From Cytophagales bacterium (lineage in GTDB: Bacteria > Bacteroidota > Bacteroidia > Cytophagales > Cyclobacteriaceae), in NCBI GenBank assembly GCA_027317105.1, contig DAHVFH010000124.1:3736-67735 (forward strand): DNA of 64,000 nt. Direction: 5' to 3'. Of this stretch, positions 33,576 through 41,946 are shown in pieces. Below the pieces are notes generated by a model. That model searched no databases, had not been told where the DNA came from, and worked only from the letters and a program-made list of their open reading frames with translations. Every line of letters begins with the position of its first letter. Within the stretch, counting starts at the first letter, position 1. A program made the translations under genes and the position numbers.

Positions 33576-35146
33576 TGGCCGGGGAGCGGGTTTACAAAAG
33601 TTCCCTTGTAGTTTTTCAGACGGTAAAAGAAAGCATACCGCATAATTTTACCCTCGCGTTTTATTTCAACGGTATCGATCGGTTCAATTTTTTCAAAATA
33701 GTTTTTCAAAAGTCCATTCGGATCATGGGGAAGATTGCTCACCGCGATATGGTAATAGTCATCTCCTTTTTTGAGTCCTCCTCGTTCCCGATTAATCCAG
33801 GCATATTTGTGGATGTCATTTAAGTCGCCTACCAAAAATAAATTACGATGAAGTCGATGCACCGCATAAAAATCCAGGTGAGCCCCAGGAAACCATTTAT
33901 TGGAAACCACATCTGAACCTATTGGCATTGTACCCTTCTTTTCTTCCCGCTCAGCAATAGTTTTAAAAGCCGTTCCGATTTGATTCCATCCATAAAGGTC
34001 TTGTGTAAAATCATATTCGCCAAAATTAGCCACATCCGAATTTTTTCCTAATTGAAAGGGTGAATAATTAATGATGTAGAAAGCAACAACCATCAACCCA
34101 AACAAAAAATAAGCTGAAAACTTTATCCAGAAAAATACGCGTTCCCGATTCGCTGACTCTCCTGACCAATACACAGCACCTATTAAAATTAACGCAATAA
34201 AAGCCGGGCTCGTCCAGTGGGGTAGTGTGGATCGGAAAATTGAAAAACTGGTGAACACCGCCCACAGCGGAATAGCCATGGTTAGCAGAATTCTCGAATA
34301 CTCCTTTTTGATAAAATCTTTTTTCTTAAAAAGAGCAATCAATGCAATGACAATCAATACATAGTTAACAGGATTATTATAAGCCACCTGACCAAAGATT
34401 TCCGTGAAAAAATAATCAGGGCGAATTTCTAAAGCCGGGGCGACCCGGTTGCCGTGGAAAGTGAAACTGATGAAGTCGTTCTGCAAGTTCCAAATAAGAA
34501 TGGGTGAAAGAAGAACAAAGGAAATTAAGCCCGCGAGATAAAAGGAGAACTCTTTCAACCATTTTCTGTTGAACAGGATTACAAAAACAAAAACTCCAAT
34601 CCATAAAAATGCGCCTTGATATTTAGAAAGCATCGCCAAGCCGGCCACTATGCCAAACCAAATAATTTTTTTTCTTTCTTTGGCAGTAATAATCTCTTTC
34701 GGCAGAAAATCAATCATGGCATCCAGGGCAAGAAGCCAAAAGAAAACCAGCGGTGCATCGGGAGAGAAGGAAAAGCCGCTGATGATCGAACAATAGATGG
34801 AGCCCGTAAAAAGGAAGGCCGCATATAATCCAGCTTGTGCGTCCTTGATTTTTTTACCAATTCTAAAAATATACCAGGTGCTTATTGCCGAGATTACAAT
34901 GGAACCCAGGCGAAGGAAAAAGTCGTTGGTCAAAAATAAATTCAACGAAAAAAGTTGACCCAGAATACCCACCATGGGTGGATGATCAAAATGACTCCAA
35001 TCCGGATACAACGCATACGTCCAATAATAGACCTCGTCATTTCCGAGTTCCACTTGTGAGGCAAAGAATAACCGGACTATCGTAGCGATAGCGATCAGCC
35101 AAAGGACAGTCTTTTTATTTTCTTCGTGCACGGGCAGGGGAAACAA
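33572..35146 (-). CDS. GT39-type membrane glycosyltransferase
   Basis: A 524-residue protein with about ten transmembrane helices. The N-terminal catalytic loop is ELGNDEVYYWTYALYPDWSH, then FDHPPMVG, the acidic motif of the dolichyl-phosphate-mannosyl/ArnT family, which use lipid-linked sugar donors at the outer face of the inner membrane. A soluble C-terminal part (about 375-520) is typical. The start codon is TTG and therefore uncertain. The GtrA partner lies immediately downstream. Confidence 0.87.
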   Translation of the reverse strand: MFPLPVHEENKKTVLWLIAIATIVRLFFASQVELGNDEVYYWTYALYPDWSHFDHPPMVGILGQLFSLNLFLTNDFFLRLGSIVISAISTWYIFRIGKKIKDAQAGLYAAFLFTGSIYCSIISGFSFSPDAPLVFFWLLALDAMIDFLPKEIITAKERKKIIWFGIVAGLAMLSKYQGAFLWIGVFVFVILFNRKWLKEFSFYLAGLISFVLLSPILIWNLQNDFISFTFHGNRVAPALEIRPDYFFTEIFGQVAYNNPVNYVLIVIALIALFKKKDFIKKEYSRILLTMAIPLWAVFTSFSIFRSTLPHWTSPAFIALILIGAVYWSGESANRERVFFWIKFSAYFLFGLMVVAFYIINYSPFQLGKNSDVANFGEYDFTQDLYGWNQIGTAFKTIAEREEKKGTMPIGSDVVSNKWFPGAHLDFYAVHRLHRNLFLVGDLNDIHKYAWINRERGGLKKGDDYYHIAVSNLPHDPNGLLKNYFEKIEPIDTVEIKREGKIMRYAFFYRLKNYKGTFVNPLPGQ

Positions 35147-35220
35147 ACAATTATTTCTTTTAAAATCTGAATGGCAATTTAGAAAAGTTATTATTAACTG
35201 GACTTACCAAAGTTATGACC

Positions 35221-35330
35221 GTCTTTGTGAGCGCCTGCGATGGATTTGTGTGTTTGCGCGAAGCAATCTCCTGTTCGGGGGATCGCTTCACCCCGCCCGC
35301 TGCCCCCGCTGGAACTCGCGATGACGTCAT
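35221..35330. repeat. GC-rich REP-like intergenic element
   Basis: A locally GC-rich block between two AT-richer genes. It contains GAAGCAATCTCC (35260-35271) facing GGATCGCTTC (35280-35289), then CCCCGCCCGCTG and CTCGCGATGACG. This composition is like the REP/BIME-type elements scattered in many Bacteroidota genomes. Confidence 0.6.
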
Positions 35331-35355
35331 TATTTTAGTTTTGCAACATCTGTTA

Positions 35356-36798
35356 TTAATAAATCTCCACGTTCGAAATTACAGGACAAGCCTTTGAGGT
35401 TAAGATCACTATTCTGATTTTGTAGGTTTCCACTGGCTCAATTTTCAAAATTCGCTTATACCCAATGGTTGTTGCTTTGGCCACTGTTTTCCACTGGCCA
35501 TTAATCCAGGCATTAACCAAAAACAATTTTACCCGTTGACCTAATGGAATATATTCCTGAAGAACAATGTATTTCACTAAGGAAGGATTCTTTAATTCAA
35601 TTTCAAAATTTGCTGAAGTCGTCTCATCATTTGTTGACCAGTACGTTTCGGAGTCTCCATCGGTAATCATTTTTGGTGAATACATTTCATCATTTCCTCT
35701 AAAAGCATTCGAAGTAACATCGGTATGAAGAGCCAAATTGGTTTTAAATTCCTGATCAAGGAGCTGCCTGAATCCTTTTAAAGATTGTACATCGTGTTCA
35801 TTAAAAAGCCCGAGTCTGTCGGGAGGCACGTTGAGTAATAACAACGAACCTCGCCCAACCGACTTCAAATAAATTTCGAATAGTTGCTCGGGTGTTTTTA
35901 CCAGCGAATCTTCTTGGGCATGATAAAACCATCCTGGACGAATGGACACATCGCATTCAGCCGGAATCCAATGTGTGCCGTTTTCGCTTCCTTTATTCAA
36001 CAATTTTTCAATCCCTCCTTTGCCCGCATACAAGGTATCAGGCGAAATCATATTCCAATTGGTCTCCCCTACTTCCCCTCGTTCATTACCTACCCAGCGC
36101 ACACCAGGGCCTGCGTCACTAAAAAATATAACATTCGAATCCATGCTTCGAACCAGATTCAAAGTCGTTGGCCAATCGTAATAATTTTTTCGGTCAATTT
36201 TTCTGATTTCGCGTTTGCCTCCGTAAAACCCATCGCCTCCGTTGGCACCGTCAAACCACATTTCAAATACATCAGGATATTGAGCAAATAATTCCTTCAA
36301 CTGGTTTCTGTAATAGTCCACATAATCAGAAGTGCCATAGTCTTTGTGATTGCGATCCCACGGAGAAAGGTAAATTCCGAATTTTAATCCAGCCAGTTTA
36401 CACGCTTCGGCCACATCGTGTACCACATCGCCTTTGCCATTTTTCCAGCGACTATTTTTTACGGAATGCTCCGTGTATTTGCTAGGCCATAAACAAAATC
36501 CATCGTGATGTTTGCAGGTGAGGATGAGTCCCTTGAAACCTGCTTCTTTTAGAACAGTTAACCATTGAACCGGATCAAAAGCACTCGGATTAAAAACTGT
36601 TGGGCTTTCATCACCGTAGCCCCACTCCTTATCAGTAAACGTATTGGTGGTAAAATGTACAAACGCATTCATCTCCATACGATGCCATTGCAGCTGAGCT
36701 ACTGTGGGAATTGGTAGGACAGGAGCCGGGGGCAAAACTTTTTTAGCTCTACACGAAAGGAGTAGTAATATCACTCCCAATAAGAATATTTTTTTCAT
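35356..36798 (-). CDS. Alpha-L-fucosidase (GH29), lipoprotein
   Basis: Hydrolyses terminal alpha-L-fucose from glycans. A lipobox (ILLLLSCRA) sends it to the periplasm or outer membrane. The GH29 barrel shows MEMNAFVHFTTNTFTDKEWG, then CKHHDGFCLWPSKYTEHSV and GIYLSPWDRN. The nucleophile aspartate is in MWFDGANGGDG. The C-terminal ~110 residues look like a carbohydrate-binding F5/8-type domain (DGDSETYWSTNDET). No other polysaccharide-utilisation genes are adjacent. Confidence 0.93.
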   Translation of the reverse strand: MKKIFLLGVILLLLSCRAKKVLPPAPVLPIPTVAQLQWHRMEMNAFVHFTTNTFTDKEWGYGDESPTVFNPSAFDPVQWLTVLKEAGFKGLILTCKHHDGFCLWPSKYTEHSVKNSRWKNGKGDVVHDVAEACKLAGLKFGIYLSPWDRNHKDYGTSDYVDYYRNQLKELFAQYPDVFEMWFDGANGGDGFYGGKREIRKIDRKNYYDWPTTLNLVRSMDSNVIFFSDAGPGVRWVGNERGEVGETNWNMISPDTLYAGKGGIEKLLNKGSENGTHWIPAECDVSIRPGWFYHAQEDSLVKTPEQLFEIYLKSVGRGSLLLLNVPPDRLGLFNEHDVQSLKGFRQLLDQEFKTNLALHTDVTSNAFRGNDEMYSPKMITDGDSETYWSTNDETTSANFEIELKNPSLVKYIVLQEYIPLGQRVKLFLVNAWINGQWKTVAKATTIGYKRILKIEPVETYKIRIVILTSKACPVISNVEIY

Positions 36799-36847
36799 TT
36801 CAACTGATGTTTCTGCGATCGAATTTTATAGGTCATTCTTTGGGCAA

Positions 36848-36901
36848 CTTTGTGCCTTGGTGCCTCTAACGCTTTTTGCAACAAAGACACGAAGCCACTA
36901 A
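36848..36901. repeat. Palindromic intergenic repeat, copy 2
   Basis: Arms CTTTGTGCCTTGGTGCC and a degenerate complement ending GAAGCCACTA enclose AACGCTTTTTGC. It is the most diverged of the three copies. Confidence 0.6.
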
Positions 36902-37051
36902 AAAATAACTTGGAAACGTCTGTATAGCGTATCGTCCCTGAGACAGGAGACAATACTTGACATAGGATAGTTTTCCTAATCCGAATAAAAAAGTACTTTT
37001 CATTTTAACTGATGTTTCCATGATCGTATTTTATTGGTTCTACTTGTGCAA

Positions 37052-37114
37052 CTTTGTGTCTTAGTGCCTTAGTGGCTGGAACGCTTTTCGCCACAAAGAC
37101 GCGAAGGCACTAAG
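37052..37114. repeat. Palindromic intergenic repeat, copy 3
   Basis: Arms 37052-37076 and 37090-37114 (25 bases each) can be aligned as an imperfect inverted repeat (CTTAGTGCCTTAGTGGC on the left, GCCACAAAGACGCGAAGG on the right). It lies just after the DUF255 gene's stop and could also act as a transcript end. Confidence 0.7.
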
Positions 37115-37120
37115 AAATAC

Positions 37121-39235
37121 TCAGTGGGTAACATCAGGTTTCAAAATCTGTTGAATCGCATCATTTACATTATCAACCGGAAGTTGACAGACTTTATCCC
37201 TACAGACAAAAATAATTGTTTTCCCCGGCTTAACCTCGCGCCCTTCAAAGAGTGTCAAATCACTTTTTGTTTTCGTCCCCATCGTTATGGCAAAAGGAAA
37301 ATAGCGTTCATGCAATTCCTTACGGTCACTTTCCATATTTTCTCCCACAATGACTACTTCATTCATACCCTGCGCTATCTCCGCAAATAACATTCCCCAG
37401 TTAGACATATAAACAGGTTCTGTTGTAATGATAGAAGAAAGTCTTGCAGTCATGTCAATTGCCTTTTGTTTCCAGTCATTGCGATCCAATAAAAGACCAA
37501 GATGAAAAAGATTGCGTGCCATTACCGAATTGGAAGACGGGATCACATTGTCAAACACTTCTTTCTTTTTAGCGATAAGTTGTTCGGATGTTTGGGAGGA
37601 GAAATGGAAGAAATTCTCTTGCGGATCGTTAAAGTGTTCAAGCACATAGTTTGTCCAATCTGCTGCTTTGGTAAGAAAAGTCTCATCAAACGTAACCTGG
37701 TAAAGGGAAGTATAGGCCTGAATAAGGAAAGCATAATCTTCCAGAAAACCTTCGGTGGCCGAGTGTTTATTCTTAAACGCCCGGTAAACTTTTCCTTCTT
37801 TGATCAAATTATTTTCGATGAACAAAATATTTTTTTTTGCTAACACAAGAAATTTGGGATCTGCAAAAGCTTTGTAGCAATCCACCAAACCCTGCACAGT
37901 CATGGCATTCCATCCGGTGATGACTTTATCATCCAACATCGGCCGGGGTTTTTTTTCGCGATAAGCCAGCATCATTTCTTTTGCTTTACTAATTATTTCA
38001 TTGGGTTGAGGCTGATCAATCTCGCGGATCAGAATATTTCGACCGTGCTCCCAGTTTCCTTTCTTTAAGCAGTGAAAATATTCTGCTACTGGCTGCAACT
38101 CCTCACCCAGCGCTTCTTCCATTTCATCTCCCGTCCACGTGTAGAATTTCCCTTCTTCCCCTTCACTATCGGCATCCAGCGCAGAATAAAATCCGCCTTC
38201 AGGGTGCATCATCTCCCGTTGTAGCCATCCCACCATTTCATACACAATGGTGTTGAACGCCTCATCTTTGGATACCGAATAGGCTTCGGCATATAAACTT
38301 AACAACTGGCCATTGTCGTAAAGCATTTTTTCAAAGTGAGGGGCAAACCATTCGCTATCGACCGAGTAGCGCGAAAATCCTCCACCCAGCTGATCGTACA
38401 ATCCCGCCCGCGACATTTGTTTTAACGTAAGCAATACCATATCAAGGGCCGTTTGATTCTTAACAATGAAATGATACCGCAATAGCCACAACCAAACTGT
38501 GGGCATCACAAACTTTGGCGCCTTTTCAATACCGCCCCATTTCTTATCAAATTTTTGTTCAAGGATTTCAAATTGCTGATTCAAATTAGCCCGATTAAAA
38601 ACTTCAGTACTGCTATCTTTAGAAAATCGCTTGAGATCGCTGGTTTGCAAATGGTTGACGAGGTCATCGGCCGACTGTGCGATCTCGTTCCGCTTTTCTT
38701 CAAAAGTCTTCGCGATTTGTGCCAACAGCCGAACCCAATTTTGAGGAGGAAAATACGTGCCTCCATAAAAGGGTTTTTGATCAGGCGTAAGAAAAACATT
38801 CAAAGGCCATCCCCCGTTCATGCCCATCGCCTGCACCGCTTCCATATAGATTTGGTCAATGTCAGGCCGCTCTTCACGATCGACTTTGATGCACACAAAA
38901 CTTTTGTTCATCACTTTCGCAATCTCCTCGTTCTCAAACGACTCACGTTCCATCACATGGCACCAATGACAGGAGGAATAGCCAATGCTTACCAAAATTG
39001 GCTTGTCGAGCGTTTTGGCTTCGGCCAATGCTTCTGCTCCCCACTCCTGCCAGTGCACTGGATTGTGAGCATGTTGCAATAAATAAGGTGACGTGGAGTG
39101 AATTAGTTTGTTCGGCATCTTTAATTTTGAATTTAGATTAGGGGGAACATCTTGGGCGTAATTGGTGATCGCCAGCACCAAAAGAAAAGGCATTACTTTT
39201 ATCAGCCGAAATTTAAGTGGCTTATTAAGAGTCAT
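37121..39235 (-). CDS. YyaL/SSP411-type thioredoxin-domain protein (DUF255)
   Basis: The 704-residue protein has an N-terminal thioredoxin-like domain with IGYSSCHWCHVMERESF (CxxC) and NGGWPLNVFLTPD, followed by an alpha/alpha barrel like the GlcNAc 2-epimerase/cellulase fold (GGGFSRYSVDSEWFAPHFEK, then MLYDNGQLL, and GFLEDYAFLIQAY). The family is conserved from bacteria to mammals and has no firmly established reaction. A signal peptide is suggested (VMPFLLVLAITNYAQ), so it may work outside the cytoplasm. Its start overlaps the GSCFA gene. Confidence 0.93.
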   Translation of the reverse strand: MTLNKPLKFRLIKVMPFLLVLAITNYAQDVPPNLNSKLKMPNKLIHSTSPYLLQHAHNPVHWQEWGAEALAEAKTLDKPILVSIGYSSCHWCHVMERESFENEEIAKVMNKSFVCIKVDREERPDIDQIYMEAVQAMGMNGGWPLNVFLTPDQKPFYGGTYFPPQNWVRLLAQIAKTFEEKRNEIAQSADDLVNHLQTSDLKRFSKDSSTEVFNRANLNQQFEILEQKFDKKWGGIEKAPKFVMPTVWLWLLRYHFIVKNQTALDMVLLTLKQMSRAGLYDQLGGGFSRYSVDSEWFAPHFEKMLYDNGQLLSLYAEAYSVSKDEAFNTIVYEMVGWLQREMMHPEGGFYSALDADSEGEEGKFYTWTGDEMEEALGEELQPVAEYFHCLKKGNWEHGRNILIREIDQPQPNEIISKAKEMMLAYREKKPRPMLDDKVITGWNAMTVQGLVDCYKAFADPKFLVLAKKNILFIENNLIKEGKVYRAFKNKHSATEGFLEDYAFLIQAYTSLYQVTFDETFLTKAADWTNYVLEHFNDPQENFFHFSSQTSEQLIAKKKEVFDNVIPSSNSVMARNLFHLGLLLDRNDWKQKAIDMTARLSSIITTEPVYMSNWGMLFAEIAQGMNEVVIVGENMESDRKELHERYFPFAITMGTKTKSDLTLFEGREVKPGKTIIFVCRDKVCQLPVDNVNDAIQQILKPDVTH

Positions 39236-40211
39236 CTTTATTTTTTGAAACCACGTTCAGCGTTTGTAACAATTGCCCTTGCCTTTTCAAGACTTCTTCT
39301 TTAAATGCCTGATATCGTTCCGACTGCTCATGAAAAGGTTTATGCGCCAAGTCGCGTTGGATTTTCTGCCATTCAATAATAAATTTCTTTGTCGGCTCCT
39401 CAAAGTAAGAATGCCCAAATTTCTCCCAAATATATTCCACGGCTTCATCCGTAAGGTGTAGTCGATCGGTTTTATAAAATCGGTAATCACGAAGATCGTC
39501 TAATAAAATTTCATAAGCGGGGAAATAAGCAACATCTGAAAATTGATTGACAATCTCATGGCAAGCTAGTCTTAGAATAGATTTGCTTACTGAATTTAGT
39601 TCCAGCGTATCCTTCAAGTGCCGGACTGGACTTACCGTAAGAATGATTTTGCAATGCGGATTTATTTTTTTGAGGGAGTCGTGAACCAATTTAAACGATT
39701 CCGAGATTTCACTTGGTGCCAGAAATTTTTTAAAAAAATTTAAGGACGGCATCTTATGGCAATTGGCAACCACTTCATTGTTCTTTTTTAGGCGATAGAC
39801 AAAAGCCGTTCCATAGGTAATAATGATCTGATCCGCTTTTTTTAGAAATTGATTCGCATCGGCTAATGAATTTTTGATTTCAATTTCTATTTCGTTTTTT
39901 AAAAAACCTGAAATGGAGGAATGAAAATGATAATTGTAGTGAACCCCTTCACTTTCCAGATAACTTTCAGTTTCAAGAGATTTTGATTGCAATCCCAAAT
40001 CAAGAAGGCGATGAATAGAGATCGGGTTATATACCGTTCCAAAGGCGTTGTTCCAAACCTCAAACCTATTATCCGCAAGGTGTTTCCCAACCGCATCAGC
40101 AAAACAAGACCCGATGGTAAAAATCTTGTCCTTCAAACCGATAGGTGAATCAGAGACCTCAGGAACTATTTCAGTACGAAATTCTTTCATTAAATAATTG
40201 AAATCCTTCAC
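39225..40211 (-). CDS. GSCFA-domain protein
   Basis: The name-giving motif IGSCFADAVGKHLADNRFEV appears near residue 30, followed by NAFGTVYNPISIHRLL. ILTVSPVRHLKDTLELNSVS and DRLHLTDEAVEYI are further blocks. The fold resembles SGNH/GDSL hydrolases, with the GSC serine and a D..H pair, so an esterase acting on a surface polymer is plausible but unproven. It overlaps the DUF255 gene by 11 bases. Confidence 0.92.
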   Translation of the reverse strand: MKDFNYLMKEFRTEIVPEVSDSPIGLKDKIFTIGSCFADAVGKHLADNRFEVWNNAFGTVYNPISIHRLLDLGLQSKSLETESYLESEGVHYNYHFHSSISGFLKNEIEIEIKNSLADANQFLKKADQIIITYGTAFVYRLKKNNEVVANCHKMPSLNFFKKFLAPSEISESFKLVHDSLKKINPHCKIILTVSPVRHLKDTLELNSVSKSILRLACHEIVNQFSDVAYFPAYEILLDDLRDYRFYKTDRLHLTDEAVEYIWEKFGHSYFEEPTKKFIIEWQKIQRDLAHKPFHEQSERYQAFKEEVLKRQGQLLQTLNVVSKNKDDS

Positions 40212-40351
40212 CTTAGCCCTCTCCGGTGGCCGAGGAACGAGGACGGGTGAAGGTTGTTTCAGTAAAAGTATCTATTTTTAAGAAATTAACTTTTAACTAA
40301 AGTCCTTGTTCCACCCTCTCCTATGGAGAGGGTCGGGGTAAGGTTAAATTT
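40212..40351. repeat. Intergenic repeat-like hairpins before exonuclease III
   Basis: Contains CCCTCTCC-TAT-GGAGAGGG near 40311-40332, a perfect eight-base stem. At the other end is CCCTCTCCGGTGGCCGAGG with related composition; GGCCGAGGAA also occurs at 32448-32457. It may end the divergent transcript or be a mobile-repeat remnant. Confidence 0.5.
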
Positions 40352-41113
40352 ATGCATCTCGTCTCCTGGAATGTCAATGGTATTCGCGCCATCGTAAAAA
40401 AAGAATTTGTCAATAATGTTCGTGCTATGGCTCCGGATATGCTTTGTCTTCAAGAGACCAAAGCAAACGTAGAAGATGTGTTGGCTACCTGCGAATTGTT
40501 GCCCGAATACAAAGTCTTCGCCAACTCGTCAAAAGCTCGCAAAGGCTATTCCGGAACTGCGATCCTCACCAAAGAAGAGCCGATTCATGTTTCCTACGAT
40601 CTGGGATTAGAAGATCACGATCAGGAAGGTCGCGTGATTACGGCCGAATATCCCAATTTCTTTTTAGTAACCGTCTATACGCCAAATTCAGGCGAAGGAT
40701 TAAAACGCCTTGACTTCAGGCAAACTTGGGATATTTCTTTCCGGGAATACTTGCAATGGTTGATGCGCAGAAAACCCGTGATTGCCTGTGGCGATTTTAA
40801 TGTAGCTCATCAAGCCATTGACCTTGCCCGACCGAAAGAAAACTACAACAAAAGTGCAGGCTATACCCAACAGGAGATTGACGGGTTCAGCAATTTGCTA
40901 AATGCTGGTTTCGTAGATACGTTCCGCCATTTTCATCCGGAAGAAATAAAATACTCGTATTGGAATTTTGTGATCAGCGGGCGGGAGAAAAATATTGGCT
41001 GGCGAATCGACCATTTTTTAGTGAACCCGAAATTTTTACCGAGGGTGAAAGAAGCCTTAATTTATAATGAGTACCATGGGTCGGATCATTGTCCGGTAGG
41101 GATTAAGATTTAG
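40352..41113 (+). CDS. xth: Exodeoxyribonuclease III / AP endonuclease
   Basis: Mg2+-dependent enzyme that cuts at abasic sites and trims 3' blocked ends. The 253-residue length and motifs are standard: LVSWNVNGIRAIVKK, then CLQETKA (metal-binding Glu), GYSGTAI, TVYTPNSGEGLKRLDFR, GDFNVAH, WRIDHFLV and YHGSDHCPVGI (catalytic Asp-His). Confidence 0.95.
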   Translation: MHLVSWNVNGIRAIVKKEFVNNVRAMAPDMLCLQETKANVEDVLATCELLPEYKVFANSSKARKGYSGTAILTKEEPIHVSYDLGLEDHDQEGRVITAEYPNFFLVTVYTPNSGEGLKRLDFRQTWDISFREYLQWLMRRKPVIACGDFNVAHQAIDLARPKENYNKSAGYTQQEIDGFSNLLNAGFVDTFRHFHPEEIKYSYWNFVISGREKNIGWRIDHFLVNPKFLPRVKEALIYNEYHGSDHCPVGIKI

Positions 41114-41137
41114 GGATAGCATAAACAAGAAGTCATT

Positions 41138-41409
41138 ATGAAAAAGCTAACGTTCTTCCTATTTTATCTGGCTATCTGCTCAGTCCATGCTTTGGAGATC
41201 GGGTAGTTGAGAGCCTAGATAAACTCAAATTACCTGAAGTAATTCACAAAAGAGACATTAAGTTAATGAAATATTGTAAGCTTCGAATAGAAACCTACGA
41301 GTATTTCGTAAAATCAATTAAGGAAAATACTACTCAATATCAACCTAAAATTGACAGCCTTAACAAAAAAATAGAAGGATTGATCGATTCTATTAAGAAA
41401 AATGAATAG
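41138..41409 (+). pseudogene. Small secreted-protein gene broken by a frameshift
   Basis: ATG 41138 starts a good signal peptide (KKLTFFLFYLAICSVHA), but the frame meets TAG 22 codons in. The +2 frame continues from FGDRVVESLDKLKLPEVI through YCKLRIETYEYFVKSI to QPKIDSLNKKIEGLI and stops at 41407-41409. The signal peptide and the charged helical mature part are therefore out of register near 41190-41200. No family is recognised. The stop is embedded in TAGGAGGTAATG, which leads into the next gene. Confidence 0.65.
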
Positions 41410-41415
41410 GAGGTA

Positions 41416-41934
41416 ATGAATAATCTAATGAACAAGCTACTTGGCCTTCTAATTTTAACGGGTTGCGTTGCCCATGCGCAGCAAATCAAACCCACTACTG
41501 CATTTACCGTAAGCGGTGAAGTGTTTTCCCCATTAACGGTGAGCCTTTTGGATTTAAAAAAATGGAAGGAAGTTGTCATTGGCGATTTGGTGATCACCAA
41601 TCACTTGGGTGAAATGAAAAGTGAAGCCAAGGGCTTGAAAGGAATTTCATTGAAAGACATATTACAAACGGTAGAAATAAAGTCAGAAAGCCCGAAAGTA
41701 TTAAGTGAGTATTATTTTGTTTTTAGCGGCTCCGATGACTACAAAGTAGTTTACTCATGGAACGAGTTGTTCAATACTGTTGTCGGAGAATCGGTCTATC
41801 TGGTCACCGAGAAAAACGGAAAGTCCATTACCGAAATGGACGATACGATCCTGGTGATTTCCACGAAAGATTATAAAACCGGAAGAAGGCATATTAAAGG
41901 GCTTGCATCAATTGCAGTGATGAGAGCGAAATAA
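41416..41934 (+). CDS. Secreted molybdopterin-binding-like domain protein
   Basis: A 172-residue secreted protein (signal peptide LGLLILTGCVAHAQ). The mature part, VSGEVFSPLTVSLLDLKKW and LKGISLKDILQ with a late NGKSITEMDDTILVIS, resembles the small sulfite-oxidase/molybdopterin-binding fold. The cysteine that would bind molybdenum is not seen, so it is probably a structural relative rather than an enzyme. A strong AGGAGG lies only two bases before this ATG; an ATG four codons later is better spaced. Confidence 0.55.
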   Translation: MNNLMNKLLGLLILTGCVAHAQQIKPTTAFTVSGEVFSPLTVSLLDLKKWKEVVIGDLVITNHLGEMKSEAKGLKGISLKDILQTVEIKSESPKVLSEYYFVFSGSDDYKVVYSWNELFNTVVGESVYLVTEKNGKSITEMDDTILVISTKDYKTGRRHIKGLASIAVMRAK

Positions 41935-41946
41935 AACAACGACCTT

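Larger units (their letters stand above)
36799..37120. repeat. Intergenic region with a duplicated ~110-base segment
   Basis: No gene is seen here. A segment beginning at the fucosidase start (CATTTCAACTGATGTTTC near 36796) recurs about 205 bases away (CATTTTAACTGATGTTTC near 37001). Each copy ends in a palindrome of the same family (36848-36901 and 37052-37114). The second copy of the start region is vestigial. The 100 bases between them show nothing recognisable. Confidence 0.75.
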
